Shown here: in pieces, positions 35,461-43,994 of the stretch
How the letters are laid out: the number at the start of each line of letters is the position of its first letter
Position numbering within the stretch: position 1 is the first letter of the stretch
Assembly (NCBI GenBank): GCA_964448135.1
Contig: CAYUVH010000022.1
Location: forward strand, 124,001 to 188,000
Length of the DNA stretch: 64,000 bases
Origin: CAYUVH01 sp964448135
GTDB taxonomy: Bacteria > Verrucomicrobiota > Verrucomicrobiia > Limisphaerales > UBA8199
Direction: 5' to 3'
Program-made: the position numbers and the translations under genes
The notes under the pieces: model-generated
Told to the model about the DNA's origin: nothing
The model's input: the letters and a program-made list of their open reading frames with translations, nothing else
The model's database searches: none

Positions 35461-36888
35461 TTATAAACGCCAGGGCTTGCGCATGGGCGGCGCTTTGAGC
35501 CGGGCGTTGGCTTCGTCGTCGTTCCGGTATTGTTCGGTGTTGAAATCAAAGGTGAGTTTGCGACCGAGGCGCGTGGCGGTGTCCGCCAGGTGGCAGAGGG
35601 TATCCACTTTCACCGCGGCTTCGATGGGGCAGACGGTGTCGGCGCGGCTGCGGATGCAATCAAGGAAATTGCGGACGTGGCCCGGGCTGTGGGTCAATTG
35701 CACCGGGAGTTGCTCGGGGTTGAGGTCAATCAGGTCTTCGGGCTGGAGGTTGATGCCGTCGCGGTCAACGTGGACCCAGCCGTCGGTGCCTTCGAAGGCA
35801 TCCCCGTGCCGGGTGACGCAGCGGTACTTCTTTTGCCACTCATCGAGATACAACGACGGGTCGCCGGTGGGTTTGCTCTGATTGTTGCCATTGGGCAGAC
35901 CGACGAATTTGATGCTGAGGCCGCTGGCAAAACGGTAGTCCACCTCCCAGATCGTGGCCGTATCACAAATGCCTTCGGCACTGTGGAAATTGGCACGGCC
36001 TTCGATTTCAACAACGCCGCCGACGAGCCCGCCGCCGCCCCAGACGGCGATGTCTAGGGGATGAATACCCCAGCCGGAAATGAAACCGAGGGTGTAATTG
36101 GAAATGAACCACCAGGTCTTCAGCGCGCTCTGGTCGGTGCAGAGGTTTTCGGTGTGCGGCGCTTCGGGAGCGGGACCGAGCCAGAAGTCGTAATCCAATT
36201 CAGCGGGGGGAGCCACCACTTTGCGGGAGCCGCCCGGTGTGCTGCCGGGGCACCAGACGTTGATGTGACGAAGCTGCCCGATGCGACCGTTGCGAACGAG
36301 CTGGCAGGCCTGCCAGAACATGCGGCCCGAACGTTGTTGCGTGCCGAATTGGAAGACGCGCTGGTGCTTCCGCACCGCCTTGCGCAAGGCCTGGTCCGCT
36401 TCGAGGCTCAGGCCCAGCGGTTTCTCGAGGTAAACGTCCTTGCCCGCCTTGACGGCCGCAAGTGCCGCCAGGACATGCCAGTGATCGGGGGTGGCGATGA
36501 GACAGGCGTCGATGTCCTTGCGGGCAACTAATTCCCGGAAATCATGAAAGGTGCGGCAGTCCGTGGCTTGGTAGTGATCGTTGACGGCGCGTTGCGCGAG
36601 CGCGAGCTGATCTTTCTTTACGTCGCAGACGGCGACGATGCGGCAGTTTTTCTCATTGAGAAAGTTTCGCATATCGCCGCGACCCTGAGGTCCACAGCCA
36701 ATAACCCCGACCGCGATGCGATCACTGGGCGCCGGCCCCCCGGCGCGCCCGAGCGCGGAGGCTGGCAAGACCGCGGGAAACGCCGCAGCGAGAAGGGTGG
36801 TGGCCGCGGTGGAGCGCAGGAAATCCCGGCGGCTGAAGGGAATTTCGCGGCCGTCGGCAGCATTCGCAGTGGACTGCAGAGCTTTCAT
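35461..36888 (-). CDS. Gfo/Idh/MocA family oxidoreductase with Tat signal
   Basis: The 475-residue protein has a twin-arginine signal (SRRDFLRSTAATTLLAAA, residues 19-36), the NAD-binding motif GVIGCGPQGRG (61-71), the catalytic EKPLGLS segment and the substrate domain typical of the secreted Verrucomicrobia/Planctomycetes members (QFGTQQRSGRMFWQACQLVR, GWGIHPLDIAVWGGGG). It would oxidise a sugar or its derivative outside the cytoplasm, with the cofactor bound before export. It probably forms an operon with the isomerase 16 bp downstream. The start is the ATG that precedes the Tat motif; further upstream the frame is intergenic. The substrate is unknown. Confidence 0.9.
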   Translation of the reverse strand: MKALQSTANAADGREIPFSRRDFLRSTAATTLLAAAFPAVLPASALGRAGGPAPSDRIAVGVIGCGPQGRGDMRNFLNEKNCRIVAVCDVKKDQLALAQRAVNDHYQATDCRTFHDFRELVARKDIDACLIATPDHWHVLAALAAVKAGKDVYLEKPLGLSLEADQALRKAVRKHQRVFQFGTQQRSGRMFWQACQLVRNGRIGQLRHINVWCPGSTPGGSRKVVAPPAELDYDFWLGPAPEAPHTENLCTDQSALKTWWFISNYTLGFISGWGIHPLDIAVWGGGGLVGGVVEIEGRANFHSAEGICDTATIWEVDYRFASGLSIKFVGLPNGNNQSKPTGDPSLYLDEWQKKYRCVTRHGDAFEGTDGWVHVDRDGINLQPEDLIDLNPEQLPVQLTHSPGHVRNFLDCIRSRADTVCPIEAAVKVDTLCHLADTATRLGRKLTFDFNTEQYRNDDEANARLKAPPMRKPWRL

Positions 36889-37124
36889 GCCGATGACATT
36901 ACGGCCGGGTGGAAATAAGAGCCAAACTTCGGCTGGCAAAACGCAGGACAATTTTCGTGGAGGCTGGGAAACCAAGGGTGGAAAAAATCAGCGCAAAGCC
37001 CCCCGAGATCCCTCGGGTTTCAATAACGCCTCAACTTCGATGCCTTGGCGGATGGGCAAGCCTCGGAGCGGGAGTATTTTGCGGTAATCCCTGTTCCTCC
37101 GTATCGAACCGTGGTTGGTCAGCT

Positions 37125-38108
37125 TTAACCGGCCGTTCCCACCTGACCTGTCCTGCGGTTGTATTCGTTCCAGGCTAATAAAATCATCGCCACAATCGTC
37201 TGCGGCGAGTTGCCCTCGAGCCGGTTGTTGATAAACACGAACGTCTTCTCCGTGGTCTTGGGCAGAATCAGGCTCTTGATGATCAAATCCGCGCCCGCTT
37301 GACGGCCTTCGGCGTAGATTTCCTTTACGCCTTCGTACGGCTGAAACGTCTTCACGGCCTCCTCGTATTTCCTGCCCGGCTTCAGCAGGAAGCGGGCGGC
37401 GGTGAGGTTCGGGTTGGTCAGGCTGCCCGGCATCGCCAGTTGCTCGCCGACCGCCGGCATCGCCGTCCACGAATTGAAGACATGCGCCACGTTGTGTTTG
37501 CGCAGGCATTCAAAGTATTCCGGCTGCAGCCAGGTGGCATTGCGCAGCTCGACGCCGTAAGGCCAGCCTTTCGGTAACTCCCCCAAAAACCTGTTCAGCG
37601 CGGCGATAAAATCGCGCCCATGCTCGAAATCGGTTTTGTAGAAGCGGGAAAACTCGAAGATCAAGATGCCGACCTGCGCCCGGATGCCTTCGCAAGGCTT
37701 CAGAAAATCCCGGGCAAAAACACCCGCATCCAGGAATTGCCGGTTCGGTTGCCCGGCCAGCTGGCCAAATCGGGGCAGGTTTGGAAATTTCTTCAGCGTG
37801 ATGGCGTCGGTTACCTTGAACCCAAATTGAAAATCCGGCGTCACCTGCGCCGCCAGTCCGGCGAGATATTCCGGCTTCGGAAAAGTGTAATACGCCGCAT
37901 CCACGCAGACCGTCTTGAAGATCTCGGCGTATTCGGCGAGGCAATTTTTCTCGAAGCGCGACGCCGCGAATTTCCCGCGCCACTCGTACTTGGCCGCCTC
38001 ATAAATCTGCCCGCACCACCCTGGGTACTTCCACGAGGAAGTCCCGATGAACACCCCGGCTTGCGCCAGCTCCGCCACCCGGCGTTTCAAATCTTCACGG
38101 TCCAACAT
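37125..38108 (-). CDS. DUF72 domain protein
   Basis: The 327-residue protein has the DUF72 pattern: VFIGTSSWKYPGWCG at the N-terminus, CVDAAYYTFPKPEYLAGL, FQFGFKVTD, a middle PYGVELRNATWL and a C-terminal FVFINNRLEG with the Asn-Asn motif, all on a TIM-barrel fold. The biochemical role of DUF72 proteins is not established. It is divergent from porin 2 and separated from the upstream oxidoreductase by 236 bp, so it is probably a single-gene unit. The ATG start places the first strand 18 residues in, as is normal in the family. Confidence 0.88.
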   Translation of the reverse strand: MLDREDLKRRVAELAQAGVFIGTSSWKYPGWCGQIYEAAKYEWRGKFAASRFEKNCLAEYAEIFKTVCVDAAYYTFPKPEYLAGLAAQVTPDFQFGFKVTDAITLKKFPNLPRFGQLAGQPNRQFLDAGVFARDFLKPCEGIRAQVGILIFEFSRFYKTDFEHGRDFIAALNRFLGELPKGWPYGVELRNATWLQPEYFECLRKHNVAHVFNSWTAMPAVGEQLAMPGSLTNPNLTAARFLLKPGRKYEEAVKTFQPYEGVKEIYAEGRQAGADLIIKSLILPKTTEKTFVFINNRLEGNSPQTIVAMILLAWNEYNRRTGQVGTAG

Positions 38109-38291
38109 AGAGCCAATCGGCCTGAAACTGGCAAAACCCCGCCGGTTGACGAGGGAAGAGAGACCGAGCGCGAGTAGCGTTTTCCCATCTTCAGTGAGGA
38201 CCGCCAGGCCAATTTTTCCTGTTGACGGATTTTGGCCAGTTCGGCTAAGAAAAGCCAGTCAGTTCCCGTGGTGGCGTGTTTAAGCACGATG

Positions 38292-38318
38292 TCAAGTGAC
38301 TGCCCGTCAGTGACTTGA
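38292..38318. promoter_or_regulatory. Near-perfect inverted repeat upstream of porin 2 promoter
   Basis: TCAAGTGACTG (38292-38302) and CAGTGACTTGA (38308-38318) are inverted copies with one mismatch and a five-base spacer. Its centre lies about 57 bp upstream of the start predicted from the sigma-54 candidate at 38335. It looks like a dimer operator, though sigma-54 activators usually bind somewhat further upstream. Confidence 0.5.
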
Positions 38319-38334
38319 GAAAAATGCGCAAGAT

Positions 38335-38350
38335 TGGCATATCAGTTGCA
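38335..38350 (+). promoter_or_regulatory. Candidate sigma-54 (-24/-12) promoter of porin 2
   Basis: TGGCATATCAGTTGCA matches the sigma-54 consensus TGGCAC-N5-TTGCA at 10 of 11 defined positions, with GG and GC at the correct spacing. It lies on the porin strand and would give a 5' leader of about 90 bases. An inverted repeat lies just upstream. No sigma-54 gene or activator is visible in the window. Confidence 0.55.
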
Positions 38351-38450
38351 TCTGGCGTCCGCATTGTTCGCTCGATGTGTTGTTTTGGCCAACTCTTGTC
38401 AACACGCGACGACGAAACCTAAAAACCGAAGCACAAAAATACCCTAAACC

Positions 38451-39638
38451 ATGAAATTGCACCCCTGGACGGTGGCTCTCATTGGCGCTGGCTTGGCCAG
38501 TCTGCCTGCCGTAGTTCGAGCCGATGAACAACCCAGCACCCTGCAAACGGCGCTGCCTTCCACGACGATCAGTGGCTACGTCGACACCTCGGCGCAGTGG
38601 AACATCGGCACCGGTGACGCCAACGTTCCCGCTTATGCCTTTGGCGGCCCCTCGAAGGCCGACGGTTTCAACCTGAACGTCGTCAACCTGGTGCTCGAAA
38701 AGCCCGTGGTGCCCGATGAAGGCTGGAGCGCCGGTTACAAGGTGAACCTGATTTTCGGCCCGGACGCGGACACGCTGGCCACCCAATCGAATCTTTCGAC
38801 GGGCGCGAGCGACTTCGCGGTTCGCCAGGCTTACGTCGTCATGCACGCGCCGCTCGGCTCGGGCCTCGACGTGAAGATGGGCGTGTTCGACGCGATCCTC
38901 GGCTACGAAGTCTTCGACTCGCCGTTGAACCCGAACTTCACCCGCTCCTACGGCTACACCATCGAGCCGACGACGCAAACCGGCATCCTGGCCAGCTACA
39001 GTTTTTGCGAGGGTGTCACCGCGCAATTCGGCATCGCCGATACCTTTGGCCCGCAGATCAACGGTCGCGCCAATCCGCCCACGGGCGGCCCGGACGCGGA
39101 ATCTTACAAGACCTACATGGGTTCCATTGGTCTGATGGCGCCCAAGAGTTGGGGTTTCCTGGCCGGATCGTCCCTGAATATGGCGATCATCAACGGCTTC
39201 AATTCCGGCGTGCCGGGCAATCAGACCAGCTATTACATCGGCACGACGATCAACACCCCGTGGCAGGCCCTCAAGTTCGGCACGTGCTATGATTACGCCG
39301 GTGTCGGCGATTCAAACCCGAACGGTGGTTTCGCGAATGCGGTTGGCGGTTACGCCAGCTGGCAGATCTGCGAGAAGCTCCTGTTCAACTTCCGCGCCGA
39401 ATATGCGACGTCGGACTTCCTGAACAGCTCGGGCGCCCCGATCCTTGGCACCACGAAGGTGGTCGAGACGACGGCGACGCTGCAATACGACCTTTGGAAG
39501 AACGTGATTTCCCGCGTGGAATTCCGTTGGGACCACTCGGCTGACGGCTCGAATGCGTATGGCGGCGTGAATGCCGGCGACGCGCCGACGCTGAAGAACA
39601 GCTTCATCCTCTTGTTGGCCATCGCCTACAAGTTCTAA
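38451..39638 (+). CDS. BBP2-type outer-membrane beta-barrel porin 2
   Basis: The 395-residue protein begins MKLHPWTVALIGAGLASLPA with a signal cleaved before DEQ, then TISGYVDTSAQWNIGTGDAN, a segment almost the same as in porin 1, and ends in the barrel-type AYKF. The middle is shorter than in porin 1, with loops of different length. It should be an outer-membrane channel. Its promoter differs: a sigma-54 candidate and no Shine-Dalgarno, against a strong GGAGG for porin 1, suggesting the two are used under different conditions. A GC-rich hairpin follows the stop codon. Confidence 0.9.
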   Translation: MKLHPWTVALIGAGLASLPAVVRADEQPSTLQTALPSTTISGYVDTSAQWNIGTGDANVPAYAFGGPSKADGFNLNVVNLVLEKPVVPDEGWSAGYKVNLIFGPDADTLATQSNLSTGASDFAVRQAYVVMHAPLGSGLDVKMGVFDAILGYEVFDSPLNPNFTRSYGYTIEPTTQTGILASYSFCEGVTAQFGIADTFGPQINGRANPPTGGPDAESYKTYMGSIGLMAPKSWGFLAGSSLNMAIINGFNSGVPGNQTSYYIGTTINTPWQALKFGTCYDYAGVGDSNPNGGFANAVGGYASWQICEKLLFNFRAEYATSDFLNSSGAPILGTTKVVETTATLQYDLWKNVISRVEFRWDHSADGSNAYGGVNAGDAPTLKNSFILLLAIAYKF

Positions 39639-39645
39639 TCAAGCA

Positions 39646-39674
39646 GGGGCCCGGATCTGACCGGTCCGGGTCCC
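39646..39674 (+). terminator. GC-rich hairpin after porin 2, probable terminator
   Basis: GGGGCCCGGA (39646-39655) pairs with TCCGGGTCCC (39665-39674) over ten positions, one of them G-U, around a nine-base loop. It starts seven bases after the stop codon. The sequence after it (GATCATTATTGG) is T-poor, so termination may need Rho or be partial. Confidence 0.65.
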
Positions 39675-39792
39675 GATCATTATTGGCGCGCCACAACCGC
39701 TAGGATAGTGAACCACGCCGGGTTCACCGCGCCCCGCTCCCACCGCGTCTCCGGCCTACCTCCGATGGGTTAAAGAGACGCGGTGGAGCGCT

Positions 39793-40575
39793 TTACTTCT
39801 TCGCCGGCGCGGTGAGCCGCTTGGCCCCGACAAAGGCGTAACGGGCGTGAGTCAGCCCGTTGACCATTTCGTTCACGTAATACTTCAGCCCTCGCGATAG
39901 ATTCACACTCTTCACTTCCGCCGGCAGGCCGGCCTGTTTGAAGAGTTCGCGGTAGTGGGAAAGGGTAAAGAGCGGTTGCTGGCGCGCGCCCGGGGAACGG
40001 CCGACTTTGCGCGCGCTGGATTTGAGCTTCATCCGCGGCCAGATGGGTTCGCGCAGCGCGACGAACTGTCCGCCCGGTTTTAACACCCGCTTTGCCTCGC
40101 GCAACACCTGAACCACGCTGGCGGCATGCTGCAGCACGGCCGAGCAGACGACGAAATCGAAGTGGTTGTCGGGAAAATCGAGCTGGTGAAAATCCGCCGG
40201 CATCCGGGTGATCTTGGCGGCATTCGCGTTGAGCGCGCGAAAGACCTTCGGCGCCTGCTCGCGCAACGGTTCGGGCCGGACATCCGTCGCGATCACCTCC
40301 ACGACTTTGGGTTGCTTGGAAAGCTCGGCGCTCAGCCACGCGCCGCCCGCGCCAATCTCCAGGATGCGGCCGCGAAACTCCAGGTCGAAACGCTTGCGCA
40401 GATAAGGCAGGAGTGCGGCCAGGTCCTTGGCCGACCAGTCGAGCTCGCCGGATTTCTGGCAGGCCTCCTCCTCGCGCAGCTTGGCCTGCAACTGCCGCAA
40501 CGCCAGCGTTTGCCCCGGCGCGGAGCGCGCCTGGTAGGACTTTTTCTCGATGTATCTGGATTCGGCGGCACTCAC
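39793..40575 (-). CDS. Class I SAM-dependent methyltransferase (Methyltransf_11 type)
   Basis: The protein has the SAM-binding motif RILEIGAGGAWLSAEL, an acidic loop TDVRPEPL, the MPADFHQLDFPDNHFDFVVC strand and the post-motif VLKPGGQFVAL, as in small-molecule or quinone methyltransferases. No substrate signature is present. The first 16 codons of the longer frame (from a TTG at 40623) look weak; the GTG at 40575 is preferred. It is separated from tadA by a class A inverted repeat. The nearby glucan and NUDIX genes give no hint of the substrate. Confidence 0.82.
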   Translation of the reverse strand: MSAAESRYIEKKSYQARSAPGQTLALRQLQAKLREEEACQKSGELDWSAKDLAALLPYLRKRFDLEFRGRILEIGAGGAWLSAELSKQPKVVEVIATDVRPEPLREQAPKVFRALNANAAKITRMPADFHQLDFPDNHFDFVVCSAVLQHAASVVQVLREAKRVLKPGGQFVALREPIWPRMKLKSSARKVGRSPGARQQPLFTLSHYRELFKQAGLPAEVKSVNLSRGLKYYVNEMVNGLTHARYAFVGAKRLTAPAKK

Positions 40576-40641
40576 GGCAGCAAAGCAACTTAGGCGGGGC
40601 GGGAGGAGGGTGCAACTAATCAATGAGCAGGGCAGGGCGGA

Positions 40642-40769
40642 AATGACGAAGCACGAATGACGAATGACGAAAGAATGTCGAAGCTCGAATTCCGAAAGCC
40701 GGCCGCTGGCCCATTTCTGCCTTCGGATTTCGGGCTTTTTTCGACATTCGTCATTCGTGCTTCGTCATT
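40642..40769. repeat. Class A inverted repeat with perfect 25-bp arms
   Basis: The arms at 40642-40666 and 40745-40769 are exact inverted copies, built from AATGACGAAGCACGAAT followed by GACGAATG. The right arm ends three bases from the tadA stop codon at 40773, while the left arm reaches the upstream region of the methyltransferase. The inner part continues with weaker pairing. It is the cleanest of the three class A elements here. Confidence 0.82.
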
Positions 40770-40772
40770 CTC

Positions 40773-41288
40773 TCAATTGTTCTCGTTCGACCCTTTTTCT
40801 CCCGCCTTGTTCAATTTCCGCTGTTCGCTGAAGAAGGTTTGCAGCAAGGTCCGGCATTCCTGCTCCCGCACACCGCTGGTGATGTCGCTGCGATGATTCA
40901 GGCTGGGAAACTGAAGCAGGTTCATGGCGCTGCCCGCGGCGCCGGCTTTGGGATCGCTCGCGCCAAAAACGACGCGGGCCAGGCGCACATGCACGACCGC
41001 TCCCGCGCACATGGGGCAGGGTTCCTTCGTGACGTAGAGCGTGCAGTCGGTGAGCCGCCAATCGCCCACGACCTCCTCGGCCTGGGTCATCGCGAGCATT
41101 TCCGCGTGGGCGGTGGCGTCCTTGAGCAGTTCCACCTGGTTGTAGGCGCGGGCGATGATGCGGCCCTCCCGGACGATCACCGCACCAACGGGCACTTCGC
41201 CCGCCTCGTACGCCTTGACGGCCTGGCGCAGGGCTTCGCCCATGAAGTAGTGGTCGCTCTGCAGATCAATGAACGGATCTTCATCCAT
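40773..41288 (-). CDS. tadA: tRNA adenosine(34) deaminase
   Basis: The 171-residue protein has the cytidine/deoxycytidylate deaminase zinc motif HAE (61-63) and PCPMC (90-94), and the tRNA-deaminase context VPVGAVIVREGRIIARAYNQ. It converts adenosine 34 of tRNA-Arg(ACG) to inosine, an essential step in decoding. The ATG 41288 overlaps the end of the NUDIX gene by eight bases, and the upstream part of the frame belongs to that neighbour. The C-terminus (KAGEKGSNENN) runs to a stop next to a class A repeat. Confidence 0.93.
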   Translation of the reverse strand: MDEDPFIDLQSDHYFMGEALRQAVKAYEAGEVPVGAVIVREGRIIARAYNQVELLKDATAHAEMLAMTQAEEVVGDWRLTDCTLYVTKEPCPMCAGAVVHVRLARVVFGASDPKAGAAGSAMNLLQFPSLNHRSDITSGVREQECRTLLQTFFSEQRKLNKAGEKGSNENN

Positions 41289-41826
41289 ATTTCGTGGGAG
41301 ATAGTGCGCTCGCCGGCAGGGATTCCTCAAGCCGCCACTCGTTCCGGCCATCCGGAAAACAATCGCAGTGCGCCGCGAAGAACCCGCCGCGATGCTGCCA
41401 GAACCACGGCCAGATGCGCTCGCGATCCGTTTGCGGAATGTTCAACTTATCGAGTCCGGCGCGGATAAAGAATTCAAAGCGTCCTTCGCGGATGGGTGGG
41501 GGCAGCGATTTGAGTTTCCGCTTCACTTCGAAAAGGAACAGCAGCCAGTGGGTCTGGCCCTGATACCCGCTCTCGCTGATGATTCCCGCCAGATGTACCT
41601 CCCGGATGCCGATTTCCACGCCCAGTTCCTCATGCGCCTCACGGCACGCGCAGGCATAAGGCGATTCGCCCTCAGTCATGTGAAGTTTTCCCCCGCACGG
41701 ACTCCAAAGACCCTTGTTGGGTTCCTGCAGACGTTCAAGCAGCAACACCTCGTCCTGCTCGTTGAAGCAATAGAGCAGCGTGGCGACTTTGTAGGGCAGG
41801 GACGCGGTTGGAACTTGGGCGCTCAA
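41281..41826 (-). CDS. NUDIX hydrolase
   Basis: The 181-residue protein has a complete NUDIX box (about residues 45-69: GGKLHMTEGE, then REAHEELG), so metal binding and pyrophosphate hydrolysis should be intact. The start of the frame is a TTG, and no in-frame ATG lies before the conserved core. NUDIX enzymes remove oxidised or surplus nucleoside diphosphate derivatives; the substrate here is unknown. It overlaps tadA by eight bases, so the two are co-transcribed, 58 bp after opgH. Confidence 0.85.
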   Translation of the reverse strand: MSAQVPTASLPYKVATLLYCFNEQDEVLLLERLQEPNKGLWSPCGGKLHMTEGESPYACACREAHEELGVEIGIREVHLAGIISESGYQGQTHWLLFLFEVKRKLKSLPPPIREGRFEFFIRAGLDKLNIPQTDRERIWPWFWQHRGGFFAAHCDCFPDGRNEWRLEESLPASALSPTKYG

Positions 41827-41884
41827 ACGCCAACATCGAACCCGGAAGCGACGGCCGAGGCAAGTGGATTGCGGCTGGCAAAGA

Positions 41885-43993
41885 TTACGCCGTCACCCCG
41901 CTGGACTCCAGCCGCCGCCGGGTGGTTGTGGCCACCGCTTCGTTGTAATTTCGCAACGCCAGCCGCCACCAGTCGGCGAGTTCATCCGTCACGCAAATCC
42001 AGAGTTCTTGGTGCAGTTGAACCATGGAATCCGGGTCCCAGAGCAGGGTAGCGCGTTCTTCGGGTTTCAATCCGGCGGGACCTTCTCTCAACAGGCGTTT
42101 ACGCAGGACGTCAAAGTGCGACCGGTCCACCTCCTGCGGCATGTCCCGCCAGCGCAGCAGGGACACGTGAATCGCGTTGATGAAGGGATCAAGCACCGCT
42201 TGCAGCAATCCATAATGGACGACATAGGGCGATTGCTGAAAGAAGGGGTTCTCCGGCGATGCGAAACCTTCGTCTATGCGCGCCAACTCTTCCGGCGTTT
42301 GCATCTCTTCAGGCACGACAAAGAGCCCGGCCTTGCGCATTCGTTCGCCGGCTGCGGTTGAACTGGTCAGTCGCGCAAAGGGAACCGCCACGCACCAACC
42401 GGCCAGCACTGGCGTGAGCCAGGGGAGCAGCGCGGGCGCGAATGCCGCCGTGAGCACGATGCCGGCGAGCCCGATTGCGGTCTGGCCCCAGAGGGCGTGC
42501 CACGCATCGCCCCAGCCCGGCCGTTCCTCGCCGCGATTCTGGTGTCCCCACTTGGTCCGCCAGCCCGCCATCGCCCCGAAGACAAATCGGGTGTACGCGA
42601 GCATGTAAATGGGCGCGAGCAACATGGAGAAAACGACTTCGCCCAGCGCGCTGGCCAACACAAGCCAGCGACTTTGAAATGCGGGCTGTTTTTCGCTTTC
42701 GCCGAACGTACGCAGGACGCCGAGAGCTTTGGGCAGAAACAGCCAGATCAAAACATAACCGAACAACAACCCGGAGCTGATCGCCTGGCCGGGCGCCACA
42801 TCCCGATGCCACAGGCCGGACAGACTCAGTATTAGAAACAACAACCACAGCGGCGCGCTGGCATAACCCAATATACCGATGAGCAGATGGGCGCGATGCG
42901 CCGCGCGCAATCCCCGGCGCGTCAGCACGAGCAGGTGCTGCATGTTCCCCTGGCACCAGCGCATGTCCCGTTGCAGGCTGGCGATCAAATCGGGCGGACC
43001 TTCCTCGTAGCTTCCTGCCAGGTCGTACGCGAACCAGACTTCGTAACCGGCGCGCCGCATGAAAGCCGCCTCCACGGAGTCATGGCTGAGAATGCGGCCG
43101 CCCAGTCCGCCGACGAACGGCAGTTCCGGCAGCGCGCAATGCTCGATAAACGGTTGCACGCGAATTATGGCATTGTGTCCCCAGTAAGTGCTTTCGCCCA
43201 GGTGCCAGAAACCGGCGCCCGCCGAGAAGATGGGCCCGTAAACGCGCGAGGCGAATTGCTGGATGCGGCTGAAGAGACTGCGCCCGAGGACTTGTTGGGG
43301 CGCGGTTTGGATGATGCCCACACGCGGGTTGCGTTCCATGAGACGGACCATTTTCGTCAGCATGCCGCCGGTCACGATGCTGTCGGCGTCGAGCACGATC
43401 ATGTAGCGGTAATGCGCGCCCCAGCGCCGGCAGAAATCCGCCACGTTGCCGCTTTTCTGGTTCAAGGTCACCCGGCGTTTGCGGTAAAAGATGCGGCCGA
43501 AGCCGTTGACCTCCTTGCACAGGAGCAGCCAGGCCTTCTCCTCGGCGATCCAATGATTCGGATCGTTCGAATCGCTCAGGACAAAAAAGTGAAAATCTTC
43601 CAGCCGGCCGCTGCGCGCGAGAGATTCATAAATGAGCCGCAGTCCCTGGAAGACCCGCCGCACGTCTTCATTGTAAATCGGCATTACGATCGCGGTGACG
43701 GGCAGGGGATCGGTCCTGGCCGGTTCTTCGAGTGTGGCGCTGATCCGCAGCGGATCGCCACCGCGTCGCAAAATCCAGAAGCCCGTCAACGCCATCAGCG
43801 CGCCAAAAACGACCTGGGCAAACAGAATTGAGAACAAGGCCAGTTCGATCAATTCCAGCAACGTAAATCCTCCCTCGGCCAGGAGTCGGGACATCCAGAG
43901 GAATCCGGGGAGAAAGATCGCCAGTCCGCTGAGAGCGAACCACAGCCGGCGACTTCGGGCGCGGGCGGGAGGAATATCAACGATGGTTTGCAT
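41885..43993 (-). CDS. opgH: Glucan glucosyltransferase OpgH (MdoH)
   Basis: The 702-residue protein is an inner-membrane GT2 enzyme with two N-terminal helices, a cytoplasmic domain with TAIVMPIYNEDVRRVFQGL, VLDADSIVTGGML, and QRDMRWCQGN (the QxxRW motif), and a C-terminal set of five or six helices. It polymerises UDP-glucose into osmoregulated periplasmic glucans and extrudes them. It is shorter than E. coli OpgH (about 850 residues), mainly at the N-terminus. Start ATG 43993 lies one base after the stop of the upstream small gene, so opgG, that gene and opgH form one operon. Confidence 0.93.
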   Translation of the reverse strand: MQTIVDIPPARARSRRLWFALSGLAIFLPGFLWMSRLLAEGGFTLLELIELALFSILFAQVVFGALMALTGFWILRRGGDPLRISATLEEPARTDPLPVTAIVMPIYNEDVRRVFQGLRLIYESLARSGRLEDFHFFVLSDSNDPNHWIAEEKAWLLLCKEVNGFGRIFYRKRRVTLNQKSGNVADFCRRWGAHYRYMIVLDADSIVTGGMLTKMVRLMERNPRVGIIQTAPQQVLGRSLFSRIQQFASRVYGPIFSAGAGFWHLGESTYWGHNAIIRVQPFIEHCALPELPFVGGLGGRILSHDSVEAAFMRRAGYEVWFAYDLAGSYEEGPPDLIASLQRDMRWCQGNMQHLLVLTRRGLRAAHRAHLLIGILGYASAPLWLLFLILSLSGLWHRDVAPGQAISSGLLFGYVLIWLFLPKALGVLRTFGESEKQPAFQSRWLVLASALGEVVFSMLLAPIYMLAYTRFVFGAMAGWRTKWGHQNRGEERPGWGDAWHALWGQTAIGLAGIVLTAAFAPALLPWLTPVLAGWCVAVPFARLTSSTAAGERMRKAGLFVVPEEMQTPEELARIDEGFASPENPFFQQSPYVVHYGLLQAVLDPFINAIHVSLLRWRDMPQEVDRSHFDVLRKRLLREGPAGLKPEERATLLWDPDSMVQLHQELWICVTDELADWWRLALRNYNEAVATTTRRRLESSGVTA

Positions 43994-43994
43994 T

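Larger units (their letters stand above)
38109..38450. other. Intergenic region between DUF72 gene and porin 2
   Basis: This 342-bp divergent region holds the near-perfect inverted repeat at 38292-38318 and the sigma-54 type promoter candidate at 38335-38350. I see nothing gene-like. There is no ribosome-binding site before the porin 2 ATG, unlike porin 1. Confidence 0.6.

Noticed and set aside
37002..37017. Hairpin CCCGAG-ATCC-CTCGGG followed by TTT as a terminator
   Set aside because: No gene on the plus strand ends nearby, and on the minus strand no T-run follows.
41281..41468. Plus-strand open frames across tadA and the NUDIX gene
   Set aside because: The minus strand encodes two proteins with complete motifs; the plus frames have none.
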